From positions 74,501-138,500 of the forward strand of contig NZ_NSFV01000006.1 of assembly GCF_002295115.1 (NCBI RefSeq): a stretch of 64,000 nucleotides of DNA. The letters run 5' to 3'. Both the position numbers and the translations under genes were made by a program. The notes beneath the pieces were generated by a model. It had not been told where the DNA came from, did not search any database, and saw nothing but the letters and a program-made list of their open reading frames with translations. The stretch's first letter is position 1, and every line of letters starts with the position of its first letter. This stretch comes from Mesorhizobium sp. WSM4311. Lineage in GTDB: Bacteria > Pseudomonadota > Alphaproteobacteria > Rhizobiales > Rhizobiaceae. Shown piece by piece: positions 43,823 through 52,407 of this stretch.

Positions 43823-45493
43823 ATGTACCGTTACGATGAGTTCGACCACGATTTTGTCCAGGCCCGCGTCGCCGAGTTCAGCGACCAGGTCCAGCGCCGG
43901 CTGTCCGGCGAGATATCAGAGGACCAGTTCCGGCCGCTAAGGCTGATGAACGGCGTCTACCTGCAGCTGCACGCCTATATGCTGCGTATCGCGGTGCCCT
44001 ATGGCACGCTGAACGGCAAGCAGCTGCGCATGCTCGGTCACATCGCCCGCAAATACGACAAGGGCTACGGCCATTTCACCACGCGCCAGAACATCCAGTT
44101 CAACTGGCCGGCGCTGTCGGACATTCCGGCGATCCTGGCCGATCTGGCGAGCGTCGAGATGCACGCCATCCAGACCAGCGGCAACTGCATCCGCAACGTT
44201 ACCGCCGACCACTTCGCCGGCGCCGCCGCCGACGAGGTCGCCGATCCGCGTCCCTATGCGGAGATCCTGCGGCAATGGTCCTCGGTGCATCCGGAATTCT
44301 CGTTCCTGCCCAGGAAATTCAAGATCGCGGTGACCGGGGCAGAGCGCGACCGAGCCGCCATCCAGACGCATGATATCGGCCTGCACCTGAAGAAGAACGC
44401 CGCCGGCGAGCTTGGCTTCGCCGTCTATGTCGGTGGCGGCCAGGGCCGCACGCCGATGGTGGGAAGGAAAATTCGCGAGTTCCTGCCGGAAGCCGATCTT
44501 CTGTCCTACTGCACGGCGATCCTGCGCGTTTACAACCTCTATGGCCGCCGCGACAACAAGTACAAGGCACGCATCAAGATCCTGGTGCACGAGACCGGCG
44601 TCGAGGAAATCACCCGCCAGGTCGAGGCCGAGTGGCAGGAGTTGAAGGACGCCGAGCTGAAGCTGCCGGATGCCGATATCCGCGCCATCCAAGCCTATTT
44701 CGCGCCGCCGGCGCTCACCGATCGGCCGGAAGGCGACCAGGCGGTCAAGCTGGCGCGTCTTGATTCCAAAGGCTTTTCGGAGTGGCTCGACCAGAATGTG
44801 GTGACGCATCGCCATCCCGACTACGCGGCGGTGACGATCTCGCTCAAGGGCATCGGCGAGGTGCCGGGTGATGCTTCGGACAGCCAGATGGAAGCGGTCG
44901 CCGACATCGCGGAAAAATACGCCTTCGACGAGCTGCGCGTAAGCCATGAGCAGAACCTGATCCTGCCGCATGTGGCGCGCGCCGACCTCAAGGCGGTCTA
45001 TGACGCGCTGGTCGATATCGGGCTGGCGACGGCCAATTCCAATCTGATATCGGACATCATCTCGTGCCCGGGCCTCGACTACTGCGCGCTGGCCACCGCA
45101 CGCTCGATCCCGATCGCGCAGGAAATCTCGCAACGCTTCGCCTCGCTGGAGCGGCAGCGCGAGATCGGCGAACTGAAGCTGAAGATCTCCGGCTGCATCA
45201 ATGCCTGCGGCCATCACCATGTCGGCCATATTGGCATCCTCGGCGTCGAGAAGAAGGGCTCCGAGCTCTATCAGGTGACGCTGGGCGGGTCGGCCGACGA
45301 GAACACGTCGGTTGGCGAGATCATCGGCCGCGGCTTCTCGTCGGAAGAGATCACCGACGCCATCGAGCAGATCGTCGAGACCTATCTCGGCCTTCGGCTC
45401 AACCCTCAGGAAAAATTCATCGACGCCTACCGCCGTGTCGGTCCCGCGCCGTTCAAGGAGGCGCTCTATGCTGGCGAAACCAAGGCCGCTTGA
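43823..45493 (+). CDS. cysI: Assimilatory sulfite reductase hemoprotein
   Basis: The 556-residue siroheme/4Fe-4S enzyme reduces sulfite to sulfide. Its cluster ligands are C-x5-C (SCPGLDYC) and C-x3-C (SGCINACGHH), and the siroheme-binding HFTTRQNIQF and TSGNCIRNVTADHFAG segments are present. It belongs to the ferredoxin-type sulfite/nitrite reductase group; no cysJ flavoprotein gene is adjacent. It lies 44 nt after DUF2849 and overlaps cysH by 26 nt, so the run cysG-DUF2849-cysI-cysH is surely one operon. A nitrite reductase role is less likely because of cysH. Confidence 0.94.
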   Translation: MYRYDEFDHDFVQARVAEFSDQVQRRLSGEISEDQFRPLRLMNGVYLQLHAYMLRIAVPYGTLNGKQLRMLGHIARKYDKGYGHFTTRQNIQFNWPALSDIPAILADLASVEMHAIQTSGNCIRNVTADHFAGAAADEVADPRPYAEILRQWSSVHPEFSFLPRKFKIAVTGAERDRAAIQTHDIGLHLKKNAAGELGFAVYVGGGQGRTPMVGRKIREFLPEADLLSYCTAILRVYNLYGRRDNKYKARIKILVHETGVEEITRQVEAEWQELKDAELKLPDADIRAIQAYFAPPALTDRPEGDQAVKLARLDSKGFSEWLDQNVVTHRHPDYAAVTISLKGIGEVPGDASDSQMEAVADIAEKYAFDELRVSHEQNLILPHVARADLKAVYDALVDIGLATANSNLISDIISCPGLDYCALATARSIPIAQEISQRFASLERQREIGELKLKISGCINACGHHHVGHIGILGVEKKGSELYQVTLGGSADENTSVGEIIGRGFSSEEITDAIEQIVETYLGLRLNPQEKFIDAYRRVGPAPFKEALYAGETKAA

Positions 45494-46232
45494 CCATATA
45501 GCCGACGCTGATGACGGCGTCGCCGCCAAGGCGGCGGGACTTGACGCGCTCTACGGCCATCTGAAGCCGCTTGAGATCATCGAGCGCTCGGCCCGCGAAC
45601 TGTTTCACGACGAGATATCAGCCGTGTCGTCCTTCGGGGCGGATTCGGCAGTGCTGCTGCACATGATCGCCGAGATCGACCGCACGCTGCCGGTCATCTT
45701 CCTCGACACCGGCAAGCATTTCGAAGAGACGCTCGGCTACCGCGACGCGCTCGTCGCCGATTTCGGGCTGACCAACATCCAGGTCATCAAGCCCGAGGAG
45801 GCGGCGCTCGCGCGGATCGACCCGACGGGCAATCTGCACCAGAGCAACACCGATGCCTGCTGCGACGTGCGCAAGGTCGAGCCGCTGGCGCGTGGCGTGG
45901 CACCCTTCCGCGCCTGGTTCACCGGCCGCAAGCGTTTTCAGGCCTCGACGCGGGCAGCGCTGCCGGTGTTCGAGGCGGTCGGCCCGCGCATCCGCATCAA
46001 TCCGCTGGCGCACTGGACGACCTCGGACCAGGCAGACTACATGCGGGCGCATGCGCTGCGCGAGAATCCCCTGGTCGCCTATGGCTATCTGTCGATCGGC
46101 TGCTTTCCGTGCACGCAACCGGTGCAGCCGGGCGAGGATGCGCGCAGCGGCCGCTGGGCCGGTCATGCCAAGACCGAGTGCGGCATTCACCTGTCGGGAC
46201 TGGAGAAGTCGCTGACCGACGCATCACTATAG
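45468..46232 (+). CDS. cysH: Adenylylsulfate reductase, assimilatory (CysH)
   Basis: The 254-residue protein starts at ATG 45468 inside the end of cysI. It is of the APS-reducing type with a 4Fe-4S cluster: CC in NTDACCDVRKVEPL and C-x-x-C in IGCFPCTQP, both lacking in the PAPS-type enzyme. SSFGADSAVLLHM is the PP-loop. The C-terminal CGIH (TECGIHLSG) carries the catalytic cysteine. It reduces adenylylsulfate to sulfite with thioredoxin, feeding CysI. Confidence 0.94.
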   Translation: MLAKPRPLDHIADADDGVAAKAAGLDALYGHLKPLEIIERSARELFHDEISAVSSFGADSAVLLHMIAEIDRTLPVIFLDTGKHFEETLGYRDALVADFGLTNIQVIKPEEAALARIDPTGNLHQSNTDACCDVRKVEPLARGVAPFRAWFTGRKRFQASTRAALPVFEAVGPRIRINPLAHWTTSDQADYMRAHALRENPLVAYGYLSIGCFPCTQPVQPGEDARSGRWAGHAKTECGIHLSGLEKSLTDASL

Positions 46233-46261
46233 GGTATGCTGATATCCAGCCGGCCTGCGAA

Positions 46262-46290
46262 CGGCGACCTCCCCGGAGGCCGCCGGTTTT
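46262..46290 (+). promoter_or_regulatory. Hairpin between cysH and the DUF934 gene
   Basis: CGGCG-A-CCTCC / GGAGG-C-CGCCG forms a stem of ten pairs with one A-C mismatch and a CC loop, followed by GTTTT. It resembles a leaky terminator that may lower expression of the last gene. Confidence 0.5.
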
Positions 46291-46341
46291 GTGCGGGAGG
46301 GGCTCTCAGCGGACCTGGATCTTGGGACTTTAGGAATTTTG

Positions 46342-46872
46342 ATGACCGAAACGACGACACCGGAGACCCGGCTCTGGACCCCGCAGGGTTTTCGCGAGGA
46401 CGAGTGGGCCCATGCCGAAAGTGCCGACGCGCTTTCGGGCAATGGCCGCTTCATCCTGCCGCTGCAGGCGTTCCTCGACCTTGATCCCGAGGTGCGCCGG
46501 TCCGCCAAGGAGCGGCTCGGCGTGTTGCTGCAGCCGGGCGATCAGCTCGAGAAGATAGCCGACCTGCTTGACCAGCTGTCGCTGGTGGCGCTGGTCTTCC
46601 CGGCCTTCAGCGATGGGCGCTCCTTCTCCAAGGCCGAACTGCTGCGCGGCCGCTACCGCTTCGAGGGTGCCGTTCGCGCCACCGGCCAAGTGCTGGTCGA
46701 TCCGTTGCCGCATATGCTGCGTCTCGGCTTCGACGAGTTCGAGATTTCCAACCCGGTGCTGCTGAAGCGCCTGCAAGAGGAACGCACCGGCGGCTTGGGG
46801 CTTTACTACCAGCCAGCCGCCGTGCCGGAGCCCAAGGGCCCGAAATATTCCTGGCGGCGCGTTCGCAGCTGA
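46342..46872 (+). CDS. DUF934 protein of the sulfite reduction operon
   Basis: The 176-residue protein contains LVFPAFSDGRSFSKAELLRG, then VLVDPLPHMLRLGFDEFEI, the DUF934 signature; this family nearly always ends cysI/cysH operons in proteobacteria. The ATG at 46342 avoids an implausible N-terminal extension through the hairpin. It probably helps electron transfer to or assembly of the sulfite reductase, which lacks a CysJ partner here; direct evidence is absent. Confidence 0.87.
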   Translation: MTETTTPETRLWTPQGFREDEWAHAESADALSGNGRFILPLQAFLDLDPEVRRSAKERLGVLLQPGDQLEKIADLLDQLSLVALVFPAFSDGRSFSKAELLRGRYRFEGAVRATGQVLVDPLPHMLRLGFDEFEISNPVLLKRLQEERTGGLGLYYQPAAVPEPKGPKYSWRRVRS

Positions 46873-46968
46873 CGTTGGGGTAATTCCACCCATCTTTACA
46901 TAGGCCGTAATCGAGCCTTCTCTTGGTCATCCGGACGGAAACATCCGCCGGGTGCGAGGGAGGAAGTC

Positions 46969-48576
46969 ATGGATTTCGACTATGTCATCGCCGGCGGCGG
47001 GTCCGCCGGGTGCACGCTTGCCGCGCGGCTGTCCGAAGATCCATCGAAAACGGTCTGCCTGATCGAAGCCGGCGGCGCGGGCAGCAACCTGCTTATCCGC
47101 GCGCCGGCAGGCATCATTGCATTGTTGCCGGGCCGGCCAAAGATCAACAACTGGGCGTTCGAGACGGTGCCGCAGCAGGGCCTTGGCGGCCGCAAGGGTT
47201 ACCAGCCGCGCGGCAAGGCGCTGGGCGGATCCAGCGCCATCAACGCCATGCTCTATACGCGCGGGCACCGCGGCGATTACGACGAATGGGCCGAACTCGG
47301 CTGCGACGGCTGGTCATGGGACGAGGTGCTGCCCTATTTCCGGCGGGCTGAAGGCAATCAACGCGGCGCTGATGCCCTGCATGGCGGTGAGGGGCCGCTG
47401 CGGGTTGCCGAGCAGCAAGAGCCACGTCCGCTCTCCCGGGCCTTTGTCGAGGCCTGCGGCGAAAACCAGATCCGCCGCAACGATGATTTCAACGGCGTCG
47501 AACAGGAAGGTGCCGGACTTTACCAGGTGACGCAATTCTGGGGCGAACGTCGTAATGGCGAGCGCTGCTCGGCGGCCGCTGCCTATCTGCGACCGGCCAT
47601 GAACAGGTCGAACCTTACCGTCATCACTGGTGCGCATGCCACGGCGGTCATCCTCGATGGCAAGCGCGCCACCGGCGTGCGGTATCGCGCGGGGAAGGGC
47701 GAAGCCGTCGCGAAAGCCAAGCGCGAGGTGATCGTCTGTGGTGGCGCCTTCGGTTCGCCTCAGCTCCTGTTGCTGTCGGGCATTGGCCCGGCCGCCGAGC
47801 TTGCCATGCATGGCATTCCGGTCATTCATGAACTGCCCGGTGTTGGCAAGAACCTGCAAGACCACCTCGATTTCATCATGGGCTGGACGTCAAGGGATGC
47901 CGACATGATGGGCATCGGTCTGCGCGGCCTACCTGGCCTGCTGCGGCACATGCTGCGCTGGCGGAAAGATGGCGGCGGTATGATCGCCACGCCCTATGCC
48001 GAAGGCGGTGCCTTCCTCAAATCCGATCCGGCGATGGAACGGCCCGACTTGCAACTGCATTTCTGCATCGCGATCGTGGATGATCATGGCCGCAAGCTGC
48101 ATATGGGATATGGCTTTTCCTGCCATGTCTGCGTGCTGCGGCCACATTCGCGCGGCGAGGTCGGGCTGTCGACTCATGATCCCATGGCACCACCGCGCAT
48201 CGATCCGCGCTTTCTTTCGGACGAACGCGACGCCGGGCTTTTGCTCCAGGGTGTCAGGATGATGCGCGGTATCCTGGAGGCGCCGGCGCTGGCCAGATAT
48301 CGCCACAAGGAAATCTACACCGCCGGTGTTTCGAGCGACGCGGAGTTGATGTCCCACATCTGTGCCCGCGCCGACACGATCTATCACCCGGCCGGCACCT
48401 GCAAGATGGGCGTCGACGACCTGGCGGTGGTCGATCCGCAATTGCGGGTCCACGGGCTTGAAGCCTTGCGGGTCGTCGACGCCTCGGTGATGCCGACGCT
48501 GATCGGCGGCAACACCAACGCTCCGACCATCATGATTGCCGAAAAGGCGGCGGACATGATCAAGGCCGCCGCCTGA
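46969..48576 (+). CDS. GMC-family flavoprotein oxidoreductase (choline/alcohol dehydrogenase-like)
   Basis: The 535-residue FAD enzyme starts with DYVIAGGGSAGCTLAARL (FAD site) and has LGGSSAINAMLYTRG (GMC signature 1) and GAFGSPQLLLLSGIGPA (signature 2). IYHPAGTCKMG carries the catalytic histidine, and GGNTNAPTIMIAEKAADMI closes the FAD domain. It resembles AlkJ/BetA-type alcohol dehydrogenases; the absence of an adjacent betaine aldehyde dehydrogenase argues against a choline pathway here. It is a single-gene unit after the sulfur operon. Confidence 0.9.
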   Translation: MDFDYVIAGGGSAGCTLAARLSEDPSKTVCLIEAGGAGSNLLIRAPAGIIALLPGRPKINNWAFETVPQQGLGGRKGYQPRGKALGGSSAINAMLYTRGHRGDYDEWAELGCDGWSWDEVLPYFRRAEGNQRGADALHGGEGPLRVAEQQEPRPLSRAFVEACGENQIRRNDDFNGVEQEGAGLYQVTQFWGERRNGERCSAAAAYLRPAMNRSNLTVITGAHATAVILDGKRATGVRYRAGKGEAVAKAKREVIVCGGAFGSPQLLLLSGIGPAAELAMHGIPVIHELPGVGKNLQDHLDFIMGWTSRDADMMGIGLRGLPGLLRHMLRWRKDGGGMIATPYAEGGAFLKSDPAMERPDLQLHFCIAIVDDHGRKLHMGYGFSCHVCVLRPHSRGEVGLSTHDPMAPPRIDPRFLSDERDAGLLLQGVRMMRGILEAPALARYRHKEIYTAGVSSDAELMSHICARADTIYHPAGTCKMGVDDLAVVDPQLRVHGLEALRVVDASVMPTLIGGNTNAPTIMIAEKAADMIKAAA

Positions 48577-48714
48577 CCGCGGCTCTGGTCGAACCAGCGA
48601 AGCTATTTTCGTCTGCCGAGAAGCGCCTTCGGACGAGAAGGCGGAAAACTGGTCATACCAATTTGGCGATTTGCGCTTTCCCTGCGACCCTCCTGCCCTT
48701 AGGATAGGGAACAT

Positions 48715-48735
48715 TATTTCGAGACCCGAAATAAA
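48715..48735. promoter_or_regulatory. Operator-like palindrome before the DJ-1/PfpI gene
   Basis: TTATTTCG-AGACC-CGAAATAA has perfect 8-bp arms. It ends 12 nt before the GGGAGGA ribosome site, so bound protein or the hairpin itself would affect transcription start or translation. Confidence 0.6.
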
Positions 48736-48760
48736 TTTGGCCACAAGGGAGGAACCAGAA

Positions 48761-49381
48761 ATGGCTGGCAAGAAAATATTGATGCTCGTTGGCGAGTTCA
48801 GCGAGGAGTATGAGATTTTCGTCTTTGAACAGGCCATGCATGCCGTCGGCCACATCGTGCATGTCGTCTGCCCGGACAAGAAGGCCGGCGATATCCTCAA
48901 GACTTCGCTGCACGATTTTGAAGGCCACCAGACCTACACGGAAAAGCCCGGCCACGACTACATCCTCAACAAGACGTTCTCCGAGGTGGACCCGGCCAAG
49001 TATGACGCCGTCTACGCGGCGGGCGGGCGCGGTCCCGAATACATCCGCATCGACAAGCGGGTGCAGGCGCTGGTGCGGCATTTCCACGAGGCCGGCAAGC
49101 CGATCTTCACCATCTGCCATGGCGTGCAGATCCTGATTGCGGTCGACGGTGTGGTGCGGGGCAGGGAAGTGGCGGCGCTCCACTATTGCGAGCCGGAAGT
49201 GACGCTCGCCGGCGGCATCTACATCGACGTCGCGCCGACCGGCGCCCATGTCGACGGCAATCTGGTGTCGGCCAAGGGTTGGCCGGGCCTGTCCAACTTC
49301 ATCCGTGAGTGCCTGAAGGTGCTTGGCACCGAAATCCGCCATGGCGAGATCCTGATGCGCGAAGAGCGCCAGGCCGCCTGA
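48761..49381 (+). CDS. DJ-1/PfpI-family protein
   Basis: The 206-residue protein has the class-I glutamine amidotransferase-like fold; KKILMLVGEFSEEYEIFVFE has the conserved glutamate and IFTICHGVQIL the nucleophile-elbow cysteine followed by His. DAVYAAGGRGPEYIR is the family's GG loop. Members are proteases, glyoxalases III or stress chaperones. The ATG at 48761 follows GGGAGGA. A palindrome directly upstream suggests dedicated control. Confidence 0.87.
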   Translation: MAGKKILMLVGEFSEEYEIFVFEQAMHAVGHIVHVVCPDKKAGDILKTSLHDFEGHQTYTEKPGHDYILNKTFSEVDPAKYDAVYAAGGRGPEYIRIDKRVQALVRHFHEAGKPIFTICHGVQILIAVDGVVRGREVAALHYCEPEVTLAGGIYIDVAPTGAHVDGNLVSAKGWPGLSNFIRECLKVLGTEIRHGEILMREERQAA

Positions 49382-49397
49382 ACAGGGGTTTGCTTCC

Positions 49398-49421
49398 GCC
49401 GCCGCGCCACGGCGCGGCGGT
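49398..49421. terminator. Bidirectional hairpin between DJ-1/PfpI and desaturase genes
   Basis: CCGCCGCGCC (49399-49408) and GGCGCGGCGG (49411-49420) form a perfect 10-bp stem with an AC centre; no T-run. It lies in the 47-bp gap between convergent genes. Confidence 0.55.
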
Positions 49422-49428
49422 CGTCGTT

Positions 49429-50451
49429 CTACATCGTCGCCCGTGCCTCGCGGAACGACACCAGCTTCCGGCGATTCTCGTCCCACAATGCCAGTTTGAC
49501 GCAGCGCAGGCTGTCGAGCAGCGTGACGCGACCGATGCCGCGCAGTTCCGGATAGTCGCGCAGCACTTCCTGCAGCCGGTAGCAAGGCACCTTGGCGGAG
49601 AGGTGGTGGACGTGATGAACGCCGATATTGCCGGTGAACCAGTTCAGCACCGGCGGCAGGTCGTAATAGGACGAGCCATGCAAGGCGGCATGCTGGAACT
49701 CCCAGTCGTCATCCTTTGCCCATTCCGTCTCCTCGAACTGGTGCTGGACGTAGAACAGCCAGATGCCTGCCGAGCCGGCGAGAATGACGATCGGCAGATG
49801 GACGACCAGGAACGCACCGGGACCGACCGTCCAGATAAGCAGGGCCGCCGCTAGCGCGATGGCGAGATTGGTGGTCATCGACGACACCCAGGGCGTCAGG
49901 CCGCCGCGCATCATGCCGATGGGCAGCCTTTGCGAGAAGATGAACAGCCAGATGGGTCCAAGCCCGAACATCACCAGTGGATGGCGATAAAGGCGGTAGG
50001 CGAGGCGCCCGCGCCAGGACAATTGCCGGTATTCGGCAACGGTCAGCGTCGTGATGTCACCCATGCCGCGCTCGTCGAGATTGCCGGCGCTGGCATGATG
50101 TGTCGCGTGGGCGCGCCGCCAGCAATCGTAGGGTGTCAGCGTCAGGACGCCGAGCGCGCGGCCGATCCAGTCGTCGGCATAGCGGTTGGCGAAGAAGGAC
50201 CCATGGCCGCAATCATGCTGGATCATGAAGATGCGCACCAGGAACCCCGCTGCCGGAAGGATCAGGATCAGCCCCCACCAATGGCCATAGGCATAGGCAG
50301 CCGAGGAGAGCGCCCACAGCGTGGCGAACGGGATGAGGGTGATGGCGAGTTCGACGGCGCTGCGTCGCCGGTCCGGCTTCTTGTAGCGCGCCAGGACCTT
50401 CAACCAGGCACGCTTGCTGTTGGCGACCGCATCGGGGGAAATCATGTTCAT
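49429..50451 (-). CDS. Fatty acid desaturase (membrane di-iron)
   Basis: The protein has 340 residues if it starts MNMISPDAVANSKR at 50451; MISP at 50445 and a longer start at 50472 are possible, with no clear ribosome site to decide. Three histidine boxes bind the di-iron centre: HDCGH, HATHH and HHVHH. Four hydrophobic helices surround them, and YVQHQFEETEWA lies between boxes two and three. The pattern is of the DesA/delta-12 acyl-lipid desaturase group. It probably introduces double bonds into membrane lipid or related acyl chains. Confidence 0.88.
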   Translation of the reverse strand: MNMISPDAVANSKRAWLKVLARYKKPDRRRSAVELAITLIPFATLWALSSAAYAYGHWWGLILILPAAGFLVRIFMIQHDCGHGSFFANRYADDWIGRALGVLTLTPYDCWRRAHATHHASAGNLDERGMGDITTLTVAEYRQLSWRGRLAYRLYRHPLVMFGLGPIWLFIFSQRLPIGMMRGGLTPWVSSMTTNLAIALAAALLIWTVGPGAFLVVHLPIVILAGSAGIWLFYVQHQFEETEWAKDDDWEFQHAALHGSSYYDLPPVLNWFTGNIGVHHVHHLSAKVPCYRLQEVLRDYPELRGIGRVTLLDSLRCVKLALWDENRRKLVSFREARATM

Positions 50452-50531
50452 CAGGAAGCATAGGCACGGCATGTGGCTACCGCAAGGCAGCCATCACGCA
50501 AAATTACTGCGCGTAATTGTCGCGTAAAGAG

Positions 50532-50732
50532 CTACTGCCGCCGCAATCTGGTACTGCCATCCTCGACCCGATCGAGGCGGTCGAGCAATTGCCTGAAGCG
50601 GTCATGAGTATCGGTTTCGATACGGAAAGCCGGCAAGGTACGCAGAAAACGCGTCATCGCCTCGGCACCGAACTGGCGCCTGACTTCTGCGGCGAGCCTT
50701 TCTGCCTTTTCAGCCTTGTTGCGGGTCATCAT
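50532..50732 (-). CDS. Small basic/acidic helical protein, function unknown
   Basis: The start ATGATG at 50732 follows AGGA with 7-nt spacing and gives 66 residues: MMTRNKAEKAERLAAEVRRQ, then FGAEAMTRFLRTLPAFRIET. The chain is highly charged and predicted helical, with no cysteine. It lies between the desaturase and grpE genes on the minus strand. The longer antisense frame through grpE is not coding. No family is recognised. Confidence 0.6.
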   Translation of the reverse strand: MMTRNKAEKAERLAAEVRRQFGAEAMTRFLRTLPAFRIETDTHDRFRQLLDRLDRVEDGSTRLRRQ

Positions 50733-50898
50733 TTCAAATCCTGTGTCGGCTCCGAAACTCCTCCAGTAGGGGAATGGTTCCCGCATCACGCTTCCGTGGC
50801 AAGCCAAGCCGGCAAGTACGGTAAACTTTGAATTAAAATCTAAGCATCGCCATTGATCACGACCCAGGTCCGGCCCAAGGCTCAATGATCGCTTACCC

Positions 50899-50927
50899 CT
50901 TGATTTTTGGCTGCCAAACCTCGATAT
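50899..50927 (+). promoter_or_regulatory. Possible RpoH (heat-shock) promoter of grpE
   Basis: CTTGAT (50899-50904), 14 bp, CCTCGATAT (50919-50927). The CTTGA -35 and C-rich -10 resemble alphaproteobacterial sigma-32 promoters; the predicted start is about 35 nt before the grpE ATG. The rest of the 237-bp gap shows no gene. Confidence 0.5.
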
Positions 50928-50969
50928 CGGGCACAAAATCCATACCATTCGAGATGACGGGAAACGGCG

Positions 50970-51602
50970 ATGAGCGACCAGGCAAAAGACGAACGCGCGC
51001 CCAGTGAAGCCGAGGCGACCGAGGCCAATGCCGAGCGCACGGAAGGCAGCATCGATGGCGACTATGAAGCGCTTGTGCGACTGCTGAAGGAAAATGAAGA
51101 GCTGAAGGACCGCGCGCTGCGCGTCGCGGCCGAGATGGAGAACCTGCGCCGCCGCACCGCGCGCGACGTACACGACGCGCGCACCTATGCGGTTGCGAAT
51201 TTCGCCCGCGACATGCTGTCGGTGTCGGACAATCTGCGCCGCGCGCTGGACGCCATTCCGGCGGAGGCGAAGGCCTCGGGCGACGCCGGCTTCAAGGCGC
51301 TGATCGAAGGCGTCGACCTGACCGAGCGCGCGATGCTGTCGGCGCTGGAACGGCATGGGGTCAAGAAGCTCGCGCCGGAAGGCGAGAAGTTCGATCCCAA
51401 TTTCCACCAGGCCATGTTCGAAGTGCCCAATCCCGATGTCCCGGCCAACACCGTCGTCCAGGTCGTGCAGCCGGGCTATTCGATCGGCGAGCGCGTGCTG
51501 CGTCCGGCCATGGTCGGCGTCGCCAAGGGCGGCCCGAAGATTGCCGCCGAGGCGCCGGTCGAGCCGGGGCCGGTGAATGAGCAGGCGGAGAAGGATGCGT
51601 AG
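50970..51602 (+). CDS. grpE: Nucleotide exchange factor GrpE
   Basis: The 210-residue co-chaperone releases ADP from DnaK. An acidic N-terminus precedes the long coiled-coil helix (about 45-95; [20 protein letters not shown], then [12 protein letters not shown]), and the beta-wing domain has the signature [20 protein letters not shown] and [23 protein letters not shown] possible heat-shock promoter lies upstream. dnaK and dnaJ are not in the window. Confidence 0.96.
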   Translation: MSDQAKDERAPSEAEATEANAERTEGSIDGDYEALVRLLKENEELKDRALRVAAEMENLRRRTARDVHDARTYAVANFARDMLSVSDNLRRALDAIPAEAKASGDAGFKALIEGVDLTERAMLSALERHGVKKLAPEGEKFDPNFHQAMFEVPNPDVPANTVVQVVQPGYSIGERVLRPAMVGVAKGGPKIAAEAPVEPGPVNEQAEKDA

Positions 51603-51704
51603 TTAGGGGTAGGGCAGTAGGGAATAAGGCAGTCGTATCAATCGTGCGGCTTCGTGCTATGCATACGCCCAATTCCTAATCCCTAAGCCTACTCCCTTAC
51701 CGCC
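51603..51704. repeat. Degenerate TAGGG-rich inverted repeat, left flank of the TRIC-like gene
   Basis: The left half (51603-51636) repeats units such as GTTAGGGGTAGGG and AGTAGGGAATAAGG; the right half (51667-51698) holds their approximate complement (CCTAATCCCTAAGCC, ACTCCCTTAC). A 52338-52405 element of the same style stands on the other side of the gene. Confidence 0.5.
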
Positions 51705-52337
51705 ATGCATCCCATCGCCCTTCTCGACTATGCCGGCGTCGCTGTTTTTGCGGCGACCGGGGCGTTGGCTGCTTCGCGAAAGCAACTCGACATTATCGGT
51801 TTCCTGTTCCTTGCCAGCGTCACCGGCATTGGCGGTGGCACGTTTCGCGACCTCATCCTCAACGTGCCGGTGTTCTGGGTCGGAAACCGCGACTATGTGC
51901 TGATCTGCGCGGTGGTGGCGGTCCTGGTCTTCTTCACCGCGCATCGCGTCGAATCCCGCTACAAGCTGCTGTTGTGGCTCGACGCGATCGGGCTGGCCGC
52001 CTTTTCAGTGATGGGTGCGGCCAAGGGCCTGGCAATCACCGGTTCGCCGGTGGTTTCCATCATCACTGGCATGCTGACCGCGACCTTCGGCGGCATATTG
52101 CGCGATCTGCTTGCCAGCGAACCATCGGTGCTGCTGAGGCCGGAGATCTACGTCACGGCCGCTCTGGCGGGCGCCGCCATCTTCACATTGGGCGACGTCG
52201 CCGGATTGCCGCAGATCGTCTCGGGGTTGGCCGGCTTCGTCGTGGCGCTCGCCGTGCGCGGCGGCGCGCTGCGTTTCGGCTGGTCGTTTCCGTCGTACAG
52301 GAGCCGGCCTGGCCGGCGGCCGGAGGATATTCCGTAA
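51705..52337 (+). CDS. TRIC-like cation channel family protein (UPF0126)
   Basis: The 210-residue protein consists of seven hydrophobic helices in two repeats. Each repeat bears a glycine-rich motif: TGIGGGTFRDLILNVPVFW and TATFGGILRDLLASEPSVLL. This is the prokaryotic trimeric intracellular cation (TRIC)/UPF0126 pattern, in which the GGG/GGI bend lines the pore. It is flanked on both sides by short repeats and has no operon partner. It may conduct K+ or other small cations. Confidence 0.88.
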   Translation: MHPIALLDYAGVAVFAATGALAASRKQLDIIGFLFLASVTGIGGGTFRDLILNVPVFWVGNRDYVLICAVVAVLVFFTAHRVESRYKLLLWLDAIGLAAFSVMGAAKGLAITGSPVVSIITGMLTATFGGILRDLLASEPSVLLRPEIYVTAALAGAAIFTLGDVAGLPQIVSGLAGFVVALAVRGGALRFGWSFPSYRSRPGRRPEDIP

Positions 52338-52405
52338 GGAAGGGGATAGAGAATAGTCAGTAGTGAGTAGTCAGCGAAGCGTGAACGTAGCGTCTTGCCT
52401 GCTGC
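52338..52405. repeat. Degenerate AGTAGT/GAATAG repeat, right flank of the TRIC-like gene
   Basis: GGGGATAGAGAATAGTCAGT followed by AGTGAGTAGTCAG is a run of imperfect 7-8 bp units, with CTGCTGCCCTTACGCC at the far end. It resembles the element at 51603-51704. Confidence 0.45.
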
Positions 52406-52407
52406 CC

